Made by a program: the position numbers and the translations under genes
The notes under the pieces: model-generated
Database searches by the model: none
Told to the model about the DNA's origin: nothing
What the model saw: the letters and a program-made list of their open reading frames with translations, nothing else
Shown here: positions 1 to 6,515 of the stretch, one piece after another
Position numbering within the stretch: the first letter of the stretch is position 1
Layout of the letters: each line of letters opens with the position of its first letter
Assembly: GCA_003260025.2 (NCBI GenBank)
Contig: QFZU02000037.1
Span: 1-64,000, forward strand
Source of the DNA: Microbispora triticiradicis
GTDB lineage: Bacteria; Actinomycetota; Actinomycetes; Streptosporangiales; Streptosporangiaceae
Direction of reading: 5' to 3'
Length of the DNA: 64,000 bases

Positions 1-1
1 C

Positions 2-979
2 CGCCGGGCCGTCGAGGCGCGGCGCGCGGCGCTGTCGGCGGCCGACGGCCCCGGCGCGACCGCCGACGGTCACCCCGTGCCGCTGCTCGCCAACATCGGC
101 GGCCCGCGCGACCTGCCCGGCGCTCTCGAACACGGCGCCGAGGGCGTCGGTCTCTACCGCACCGAGTTCCTCTTCCTCGACCGCGCGTCGGCGCCGTCCG
201 CGAACGAGCAGGAGGAGGCCTACCGCGCGGTGTTCGAGGCGTTCCCCCGCGGCCGGGTGGTGGTGCGCACGCTCGACTCCGGGGCCGACAAGCCGCTCGC
301 GTTCCTGCCGCCGCCGGAGGAGGAGCCGAACCCGGCGCTCGGGGAACGCGGCCTGCGCATGTTCCGGCGCTACCCCGAGATCATGGCCGCCCAGCTCGGC
401 GCGCTGGCCGCCGCCGCGGCGGGCACATCCGCCAAGGTCCAGGTCATGGCGCCGATGGTGGCCACGGCCGAGGAGGCCGAGTGGTTCGCCGAGGCCTGCC
501 GTACGGCGGGGCTGGACAGCGCGGGAATCATGATCGAGGTGCCGTCGGCGGCGCTCCGCGCGACGGACCTCATCCGGGCCGCCGACTTCTTCTCGATCGG
601 CACCAACGACCTCACGCAGTACGCGCTCGCGGCCGACCGCCAGGTCAGCGCCGTCGCCGGGCTGCAGGACCCGTGGCATCCGGCGGTGCTCGACCTGATC
701 GCCATGGCCGCCTCGGCCGCCACCGAGGCGGGCAAGGGCTGCGGGGTCTGCGGCGAGGCGGCGGCCGATCCGGTGCTCGCCTGCGTGCTCGTCGGCATGG
801 GGGTGACCTCGCTGTCGATGGGCGCTCCCGCGCTCCCGTGGGTGCGTGCCGCACTGGCCCGGCACACACTCGGCGAGTGCCGTTCCGCCGCCGCCGCAGC
901 CCGGTCCGCCACCTCCGCGCGGGACGCCAAGGCCGCCGCGCGTGCGGTGCTGCCCGGCCTGGAGGACCTCGGGCTCTGA
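2..979 (+). CDS. ptsI: Phosphoenolpyruvate-protein phosphotransferase (PTS enzyme I), C-terminal part
   Basis: Enzyme I takes phosphate from phosphoenolpyruvate and passes it to HPr in the cytoplasmic sugar phosphotransferase chain. The frame is open to the left edge, so the N-terminal HPr-binding domain and the phosphohistidine lie outside the window. The PEP-binding barrel is visible: GLYRTEFLFL, RTLDSGADKP, NPALGERGLR, FSIGTNDLTQYALAADR and GVCGEAAAD, which carries the active-site Cys. The tail is Ala-rich. A GTG at 77 is in frame but is internal, because coding similarity continues upstream of it. Family assignment is secure; only the 5' part is missing. Confidence 0.93.
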   Translation, partial: RRAVEARRAALSAADGPGATADGHPVPLLANIGGPRDLPGALEHGAEGVGLYRTEFLFLDRASAPSANEQEEAYRAVFEAFPRGRVVVRTLDSGADKPLAFLPPPEEEPNPALGERGLRMFRRYPEIMAAQLGALAAAAAGTSAKVQVMAPMVATAEEAEWFAEACRTAGLDSAGIMIEVPSAALRATDLIRAADFFSIGTNDLTQYALAADRQVSAVAGLQDPWHPAVLDLIAMAASAATEAGKGCGVCGEAAADPVLACVLVGMGVTSLSMGAPALPWVRAALARHTLGECRSAAAAARSATSARDAKAAARAVLPGLEDLGL

Positions 980-1076
980 TCCGTACGGCGTGGGCGGCGG
1001 GCGCCTCGTCCCGCCGCCCATGCCAGTCCGCGAGCCGGTGGGTGAGCAGGCCGGAGGTGCGGTTACGGTAAAAGGC

Positions 1077-2423
1077 GTGCCAGGACTCAGACAAGGCGGG
1101 GTCATGCTCGCCGCCCTCCTCGTGGCCGGATGCTCGTCCGGAACCGGCGCCGCCGGCGCGCAGGCCTCGCGGGGTGCGGCCGCGCCGGTGTCCGCGTCCG
1201 CGGCGGCATCCTCCGCCGCCTCTACCGCCGCCACCCCGGCCGCGTCGTCGTCGGAGGCGTCGGCGGAGGGGGCGTCGAAGGGGTTGGCCGAGCGGACGCT
1301 CGCCTCGATGAACCTGCGGGACAAGGTCGCGCAGCTGTTCACCGTCGTGGTCTGGGGCGCGAAGGCCGGAGGGCCGAGCAAGGAGAACCAGGCGCGGTAC
1401 GGCGTGGCGACACCGGCGGAGGTCGTGGAGAAGTTCCGGCCCGGCGGGGTGATCCTGTTCGACTGGGCGGGCAACGTGTCGGGGGCCGGGCAGGTGGCGG
1501 CGCTCACGACCGGCCTGCGCGAGGCGGCCCGCGAGGACGGCGGCGCACCGCTCATGATCGGCGTGGACCAGGAGAACGGCATCGTCTCCCGGCTCCGCGC
1601 CCTGGTCACCAAACTTCCCGGCGCGGCGCAGATCGGCGCGACCGGCCAGCCCGCCAACGCGCGGGACGTCGCCCGGGTCACGGGTGAGGAACTCCGCGCC
1701 CTCGGCATCTCCCTCGACTTCGCCCCGGTCGCCGACGTCAACGTCAACCCCCGCAACCCGGTCATCGGGCCGCGCGCCTACGGCTCGGACCCGAAGAAGG
1801 TGGCGCCGATGGTCGGCGCGGCCGTCGACGGCTTCCACGCGGCGAAGGTGGCCTCCGTCGCCAAGCACTTCCCCGGCCACGGCGACACCTCCGTCGACAG
1901 CCACACCGGCCTCCCGGTCATCAAGCACACGATGTCCAAGTGGCGGACGCTGGACGCGCCGCCGTTCCGCACGGCAATCGCCCACGGCGTGGACGTCGTC
2001 ATGTCGGCGCACGTGGTGATGCCGCAGCTGGACCCCTCGGGCGACCCGGCGACGCTGTCGCACCGCATCCTCACCGGCCTGCTCCGCGACGAACTCGGCT
2101 TCGGCGGCGTGATCAGCACGGACGCGCTGGACATGGCCGGGGTGCGCAAGAAGTACGGCGACAGCGAGGTGGTCGTGCGGGCGGTCCTCGCCGGGGCCGA
2201 CATGCTCCTCATGCCGCCGAACCTCCCGAAGGCGTACGACGCCATCCTCAAGGCGGTCAAGTCGGGGCGGATCTCCGAAAGCAGGATCGACGAGTCGGTG
2301 CTGCGGATCCTGCGGCTGAAGGAGAGGCGCGGCCTCTTCGGGCCGATCCGCACCGACCCCGGCGCGTTGCGGTCCCCCGAGCACCTCAAGGTGGCCCAGC
2401 GCGTCTTCGCCCAGTCCCGCTGA
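1077..2423 (+). CDS. nagZ: Glycoside hydrolase family 3 lipoprotein, NagZ/LpqI-type beta-N-acetylglucosaminidase
   Basis: Predicted surface lipoprotein of 448 residues that removes N-acetylglucosamine from muropeptides during wall recycling. The GTG start gives a short signal peptide ending in the lipobox LVAGC (Cys about residue 19). An ATG at 1104 has a GGCGGGG-like site but would remove the Arg of the signal peptide. A Ser/Ala-rich linker follows, then the GH3 barrel. The NagZ signature KHFPGHGD...DSH (from about residue 263) supplies the His/Asp acid-base pair, and STDALDM (Asp about 349) the nucleophile. There is no C-terminal GH3 domain, as is usual for NagZ. The stop codon opens a tandem repeat tract. 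Confidence 0.88.
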   Translation: MPGLRQGGVMLAALLVAGCSSGTGAAGAQASRGAAAPVSASAAASSAASTAATPAASSSEASAEGASKGLAERTLASMNLRDKVAQLFTVVVWGAKAGGPSKENQARYGVATPAEVVEKFRPGGVILFDWAGNVSGAGQVAALTTGLREAAREDGGAPLMIGVDQENGIVSRLRALVTKLPGAAQIGATGQPANARDVARVTGEELRALGISLDFAPVADVNVNPRNPVIGPRAYGSDPKKVAPMVGAAVDGFHAAKVASVAKHFPGHGDTSVDSHTGLPVIKHTMSKWRTLDAPPFRTAIAHGVDVVMSAHVVMPQLDPSGDPATLSHRILTGLLRDELGFGGVISTDALDMAGVRKKYGDSEVVVRAVLAGADMLLMPPNLPKAYDAILKAVKSGRISESRIDESVLRILRLKERRGLFGPIRTDPGALRSPEHLKVAQRVFAQSR

Positions 2424-2527
2424 GCCCCTGCCCGCCTGAGCGCTGCCCGCTTGAGCGCTGCCCGCTTGAGCGCTGCCCGCTTGAGCGCTGCCCGCCTGAG
2501 CCCTGCCCGCCTGAGCCCCTGGCCGTC
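2421..2527 (+). repeat. 15-bp tandem repeat beginning at the nagZ stop codon
   Basis: About seven head-to-tail units of TGAGCGCTGCCCGCT or close variants; most are exactly 15 bp and the two outer units are 16 bp. The first TGA is the stop codon of the NagZ gene. The next gene starts downstream at 2604, so the tract is intergenic. Open frames across it are repeat artefacts (SAARL repeats). Confidence 0.9.
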
Positions 2528-2603
2528 TGGTCCCGCATGGGCTTGGGCGGGGCGGTCGCCGGGGGAGACCTATATTTGGAAGGCACGTCGGCTGGGAGGC
2601 GCG

Positions 2604-3287
2604 GTGCTCAAGGGTGTGCTGATCGACTGGGGCGGGGTTCTGACGACGAGCCTGACCGAGTCCATCGTGGAGTGGATCGAGGCCGACCGGATCGACCCCC
2701 GGCACTACCGGGAGGTCATGCGCGCGCTGGTCACCCAGGCCTACCAGGCCGGTGTCCAGTCAGGCGGAGAGAACCCGATCCACGCGCTGGAGCGCGGCGA
2801 GATCCCCATCTTCGACTTCGAGCGCGAGCTGGCCGCCCGCCTGGTCACCCTCGACGGCGGCCCGCCCGAGGCCGACGGCCTGCTGACCCGGATGTTCGCC
2901 GGGTTCCGGCCGGTCGAGGAGATGAACGAGATGCTGCGCCTGGCCCGCGTCGCGGGGCTGAGCACCTGCCTGGTGTCGAACTCGTGGGGCGACCACTACA
3001 CGCGCGAGGGCTGGGAGGCCATCTTCGACGCGGTCGTCATCTCCGGCGAGGTCGGCATGCGCAAGCCGGAGGAGCGCATCTTCCACCACGCGCTCGGCCT
3101 GCTCGCGCTGGAGGCGGGGCAGTGCGTGTTCGTCGACGACATCGAGGCGAACATCACGGCGGCGCGGGCCCTCGGGCTGGTCGGCGTCCACCACACCGAT
3201 CCCACGGCGACCATCGCCGAGATGGAGCGCCTGTTCGGCGTGCCGCTGCGCGCGGCACGCTCCGCGGAGCAGCCGCCCGGTCTGTAG
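2604..3287 (+). CDS. HAD-superfamily hydrolase (subfamily IA)
   Basis: Cytoplasmic HAD-type phosphatase of 227 residues; substrate unknown. Motif I is LIDWGGVLTT near the N-terminus (nucleophile Asp, second Asp replaced by Gly, as in the epoxide-hydrolase-like branch). Motif II is LVSNSW, motif III the Lys in GMRKPEERIF, and motif IV CVFVDDIEAN. The GTG start was chosen because GGGAGG lies 4-9 bases upstream and the protein begins exactly at the conserved first strand. A TATATT at 2571-2576 is a plausible -10 box. It is the first of three HAD genes within 3 kb. Confidence 0.85.
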   Translation: MLKGVLIDWGGVLTTSLTESIVEWIEADRIDPRHYREVMRALVTQAYQAGVQSGGENPIHALERGEIPIFDFERELAARLVTLDGGPPEADGLLTRMFAGFRPVEEMNEMLRLARVAGLSTCLVSNSWGDHYTREGWEAIFDAVVISGEVGMRKPEERIFHHALGLLALEAGQCVFVDDIEANITAARALGLVGVHHTDPTATIAEMERLFGVPLRAARSAEQPPGL

Positions 3288-3348
3288 ATTCAGCCGCAGG
3301 GACGGGCCGGGGGTGTCCCGGCCGCACCGATATCGAGTCGAGGAACGC

Positions 3349-3858
3349 ATGCGCGTGTATCTGCCGTCCACGCTGCCCGCGCTGGCGCGCGTCGTCGCCG
3401 CCGGTGAGCTGGGTCCGGCTCCGCTGACCGGCTTCGCGGTCACCCCCGCGTTGATCGAGTGGTACGCCTCGGGGGACACCGAGGAACTGGAGTACGTCGC
3501 GCTCACCGAGGCCGCCCGCGCCTCGCTGCGCCTGCTGGCCGCCGGCCCGACGGCCGGTGACGGAGAGGGTGCCGCCCGGCGGGTGGTCCTCGCGGCCGAC
3601 GTGCCGGACGAGACCGTGAAGGCCGGGGGCGGCCTGGAGGAGCGCGCCCGCGTCCGGGTGGTCGAGCCGGTTCCGCTGAAGCTGCTCGCCGCGGTGCACG
3701 TAGACGATCCGGCCGCCGTGCCGGACGTCGAGGCGGCGATCGCGGTGCTGCCCGCCGCCGACGGCGGGGACGACGACGCGCGGTTCGTCGTGGACGGCGT
3801 GGAGGACCACGAACTGCTCTGGTACGCCACGCAGGAGATCCCCGATCTGCTGACCTGA
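3349..3858 (+). CDS. DUF6912 family protein
   Basis: A 169-residue protein starting MRVYLPSTLPALARVV, the characteristic beginning of an actinobacterial family usually listed as DUF6912. No function is established. It is soluble, with no signal peptide or membrane segment, and rich in acidic residues. Conserved-looking blocks are FAVTPALIEWY, EELEYVALTEAARASLRLL and a C-terminal HELLWYATQEIPDLL. The ATG at 3349 was chosen over an upstream in-frame GTG because of this conserved start. It sits between two HAD genes on the same strand. Confidence 0.75.
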   Translation: MRVYLPSTLPALARVVAAGELGPAPLTGFAVTPALIEWYASGDTEELEYVALTEAARASLRLLAAGPTAGDGEGAARRVVLAADVPDETVKAGGGLEERARVRVVEPVPLKLLAAVHVDDPAAVPDVEAAIAVLPAADGGDDDARFVVDGVEDHELLWYATQEIPDLLT

Positions 3859-3908
3859 CCGGCGCAGTTCACGATTTCGTCACAGGCGCCGTCTAAGCTT
3901 GAGACGCG

Positions 3909-4541
3909 ATGACACACATTGTTTGGGACTGGAACGGGACGCTCTTCCACGACGTCGACGCCGTCATCGGCGCGACCAACGAGCTCTTCCAGTCGTACGG
4001 CCTCGGTCCGTACGACGTGGAGGGCTTCCGCGAGGTCTACACCCGCCCGATCTGGGTGGCGTACGAGCGGATGCTCGGCCGGCCGCTGCGCGAGGGCGAG
4101 TGGGAGCTGCTCGACACGGGTTTCCACGAGCACTATCACCGGCTGATGGAGGTCTGCAATCTCGCCGAGGGCGCGCTGTCGAGCCTGCGCGCCTGGGACG
4201 AGTCGGGCCGCACGCAGTCGCTGCTGTCCATGTGGGGCCACGAGCGGCTGGTCCGGAAGGTCGGCGAGTTCGGCATCGACGGTCACTTCCGGCGGGTCGA
4301 CGGACTGCGCTCGGCGTCCGGGGGTCACAAGGCCGAGCACATGGTCGAGCACCTGCGCGCGCTGGGCATCGACTCGGCGAAGGTCGTCGTCATCGGCGAC
4401 AGCGTGGACGACGCCCACGCCGCACTGCACGTCGGCGCCCGCGCGGTCCTCTATACGGGCGGCATGACGCGGCGGTCCGACCTGGAGGGCGTCGGCGTCC
4501 CGGTGGTGGACTCGCTGGCCGACGCCCTCGACTTCGTCTGA
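3909..4541 (+). CDS. HAD family hydrolase, phosphoglycolate-phosphatase-like
   Basis: HAD phosphatase of 210 residues with all four motifs: IVWDWNGTLFHD (motif I), a Ser-rich LLSMWGH (motif II), Lys in GGHKAEHM (motif III) and VVVIGDSVDDAHAA (motif IV). An alpha-helical cap lies between motifs I and II. Substrate cannot be inferred. The start ATG lies about 10 bases after TAAGCT (3894-3899), with TTCGTC-like bases upstream and no Shine-Dalgarno sequence, so the mRNA may be leaderless or nearly so, which is common in actinomycetes. Confidence 0.85.
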   Translation: MTHIVWDWNGTLFHDVDAVIGATNELFQSYGLGPYDVEGFREVYTRPIWVAYERMLGRPLREGEWELLDTGFHEHYHRLMEVCNLAEGALSSLRAWDESGRTQSLLSMWGHERLVRKVGEFGIDGHFRRVDGLRSASGGHKAEHMVEHLRALGIDSAKVVVIGDSVDDAHAALHVGARAVLYTGGMTRRSDLEGVGVPVVDSLADALDFV

Positions 4542-4672
4542 CGGCCGCCCGGGCTCACGCGTCCCGGCGGGCCTGGCGTTCCTCCACGTCGAGGAGCCAT
4601 CGAAGCCCGGCACGGCGCGGCGCCGTGCCGGTCCGGGTCGCATACCCGCGGGCGCCGGATCGCACATTCGGT

Positions 4673-5479
4673 ATGCCGGTGACGGCCGCGGCATCGTCTG
4701 CCCCGCCCGTGGGCCGTACGCTGGGCACGATCCCCGACGCACCCCCCACGGAGGCCGCGATCAACCGCCTCGTTCTCTGGAACGTCGACCTCACGCTCGT
4801 CGACGTCGCCATCGTCACCCGCGACGCCTACGCGGCCGCCTTCCGGATGGTGACGGGACGGCCGCTGGTGAAACTCGCGCCGGCGGCGGGCCGCCCCGAC
4901 TCCGAGATCGTCTTCGAGACCCTGGCCGTCAACGGCATCGCCGTCGAGGACCACCACCTGCCGAGGTTCCTCGACGCGCTGGCCGTCTGCTTCGCCGAAC
5001 GGCGCGACCGTCTGACCAGGGAGGGGCGTGCGATGCCCGGGGCGCGGGACGCGCTCAAGGCCGTCTCCCGCCTCGACGGCGTCGTGCAGTCGGTGCTCAC
5101 CGGGACCGTCAAGAGCAACGCCGTCCACAAGCTCAAGGCCTTCGGCCTGGACAAGTGGATCGACTTCGAGGTGGGCGGGTACGGCGAGGAGGTCTATCCG
5201 AAGGCCACCCTGCTGCAGGTCGCCCAGGGCCGGGCCAGGGAGCGGCACGGCGCCGCCTTCACCGCGGGCAACACCGTGCTCGTCGGCGACTCCGCCCGCG
5301 ACGTCCAGGCGGCGCGGATCGGCGGCGCGGCGATGATCGCCGTGGCCTCGGGCCGGTCCACCCAGGCCGAGCTGCACGAGGCGGGCGCCGACATCGTGCT
5401 GCCCGACCTCGCCAACTCCTCCGAGGTCGTCGCGGCCGTCGCCCGCCTGACCACCCCGGCCGGCCGTACGGGCCGCTGA
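4673..5479 (+). CDS. HAD-like hydrolase with Asn at the nucleophile position
   Basis: HAD-fold protein of about 268 residues from this ATG; a GTG at 4709 is an alternative, and the recognisable fold starts at RLVLWNVDLTLVD. Motif I normally reads DxD; here the first Asp, the nucleophile, is Asn (WNVD). The remaining motifs look intact: SVLTGTVKSN (motif II), Lys in EVYPKATLL (motif III) and VLVGDSARDVQAA (motif IV). Either the protein has lost phosphohydrolase activity or it belongs to a branch with altered chemistry. The start is uncertain because no clear ribosome binding site was found. Confidence 0.75.
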   Translation: MPVTAAASSAPPVGRTLGTIPDAPPTEAAINRLVLWNVDLTLVDVAIVTRDAYAAAFRMVTGRPLVKLAPAAGRPDSEIVFETLAVNGIAVEDHHLPRFLDALAVCFAERRDRLTREGRAMPGARDALKAVSRLDGVVQSVLTGTVKSNAVHKLKAFGLDKWIDFEVGGYGEEVYPKATLLQVAQGRARERHGAAFTAGNTVLVGDSARDVQAARIGGAAMIAVASGRSTQAELHEAGADIVLPDLANSSEVVAAVARLTTPAGRTGR

Positions 5480-5517
5480 GACGTCGGCCTGTGCCGGTGC
5501 CCCGACACGACCTGCCT

Positions 5518-5531
5518 CTGGAGTACTGGGC
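5518..5531 (+). repeat. 14-bp direct repeat, copy 1
   Basis: CTGGAGTACTGGGC, identical to 6399-6412. In both places it reads LEYWA just before a stop codon (LPLEYWAGF here, VSLEYWAECG there). Both may be tails of decayed genes. The pair flanks the small secreted-protein gene. Confidence 0.55.
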
Positions 5532-5652
5532 CGGGTTCTGATCCCAGTGGCCACGTTCTTCTGCCCGGTAGAACGAATGTGCACGTCAGAGCGGCAGGTG
5601 CCGGTCAAGGGGCGAGCCGCGAGTGGGCGATTCCTGAAATATTCACCGATCC

Positions 5653-5681
5653 TTGACACCAGCAAGGTCGTCATTGACTAT
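5653..5681 (+). promoter_or_regulatory. Consensus sigma70-type promoter for the small secreted protein
   Basis: TTGACA at 5653-5658, a 17-base spacer, then GACTAT at 5676-5681. This is close to the housekeeping consensus and unusually strong for this window. It lies about 75 bases upstream of the GTG start of the following secreted-protein gene. Confidence 0.65.
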
Positions 5682-5758
5682 GCGTCTGCCGGAATTCCAT
5701 CGTGCGGTGTCCCGGCCTGGGTCGGCACCGTCCCGCGTGCGCTGAGAGGTGCGTAGCC

Positions 5759-6271
5759 GTGGCTTGGACAAGACGGATGACCTTGGGCCTGAGCACGATC
5801 GTCGGCCTGCTGACCATGCTCGCCACACCGGCAGTCGCCGGAGGAGCGGCGGTGGCGGCCGCCCAGCCGGCCGGGTGCGCCGCCACCACCTCCGGGACGC
5901 ACGTCACCGGCACTGGACCGGCCCCGACGGCGAGTTGCGTCGACGACGCCATCACCGGTGAGCCGAGCGTCACGCTCACCGAGGCCGACAACGGCAAGAC
6001 GATCACCCTTCGCATCGGACAGACCCTCGGCATCTCCCTCCCCGCGGCGTACCGCCCGACCGCCGTCAGCGCACCGGCTCTCGTGAAGGCCTTGACCCGC
6101 GGCGGATACCCGACCGATCAGCCGCTGTTCGAGGTGTACCGCACCGGCACCGCCGGTTCCGCCGACGTGAGCACCATGACCGACTACGCCTGCCTGCACA
6201 CCACGCCCCGGTGTGCACTTCCGCAGAGGTTGTGGCGGGTACACGTCGACGTCGTCGGCATCGGCGGCTGA
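5759..6271 (+). CDS. Small secreted protein, possible chagasin-like (I42) fold
   Basis: A 170-residue exported protein. The GTG start follows GAGAGGT and gives a signal peptide with Arg-Arg, a hydrophobic core (LGLSTIVGLLTMLATPAVA) and an Ala-x-Ala cleavage site. The mature part holds VTLTEADNGKTITLRIGQTL, a Gly-rich GGYPTDQPLFEVYR segment and a final RLWRVHVDVVGI. This order of strands resembles chagasin-type cysteine-protease inhibitors, but the resemblance is weak and the function is unproven. Four Cys in the mature part could form two disulfides. It is a monocistronic gene behind a strong promoter. Confidence 0.6.
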   Translation: MAWTRRMTLGLSTIVGLLTMLATPAVAGGAAVAAAQPAGCAATTSGTHVTGTGPAPTASCVDDAITGEPSVTLTEADNGKTITLRIGQTLGISLPAAYRPTAVSAPALVKALTRGGYPTDQPLFEVYRTGTAGSADVSTMTDYACLHTTPRCALPQRLWRVHVDVVGIGG

Positions 6272-6398
6272 ACACCCGTCCACCAGGCAGCGGTGACAGG
6301 TGACGTGAGCTCACCGGGAACCTGGCCGCCAGGCTGGGGTGACGCTCGCCATGGCCTTCCTCTACCAGCGCAGGTCCGAACACGAACTCGATGTGTCA

Positions 6399-6412
6399 CT
6401 GGAGTACTGGGC
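6399..6412 (+). repeat. 14-bp direct repeat, copy 2
   Basis: Second copy of CTGGAGTACTGGGC. It lies in a short frame (ATG 6351 to TGA 6425) reading MAFLYQRRSEHELDVSLEYW, which looks like the tail of a lost gene rather than an independent gene. Confidence 0.5.
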
Positions 6413-6440
6413 GGAATGCGGGTGATCCGCAGAGTTAGGT

Positions 6441-6456
6441 GAGTATACGGATACTC
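6441..6456. promoter_or_regulatory. Perfect inverted repeat GAGTAT-N4-ATACTC
   Basis: A perfect 6+6 bp palindrome with a 4-base centre, 60 bases upstream of the metalloprotease start. It contains -10-like bases (ATACTC). A dimeric repressor site overlapping the promoter is the simplest reading. No adjacent regulator gene was recognised. Confidence 0.5.
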
Positions 6457-6515
6457 TTGGCAGGCCTGATCACGCGATCGATCCTGAGCGCAAATCTCCT
6501 ACGCAAGGATTCGCG

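Noticed and set aside
2421-2527. Possible CRISPR array
   Set aside because: Units are contiguous 15-bp copies without spacers.
2451-2603. N-terminal extension of the first HAD gene with SAARL repeats
   Set aside because: It is the translation of the 15-bp intergenic repeat; a proper start with a ribosome binding site exists at 2604.
645-2705. 686-codon reverse frame over the ptsI/nagZ region
   Set aside because: Runs antisense across two well-supported genes and the repeat tract; translation is low-complexity.
5547-5756. Small forward frame before the secreted protein
   Set aside because: It overlaps the strong promoter at 5653-5681, has no ribosome binding site and no coding bias.
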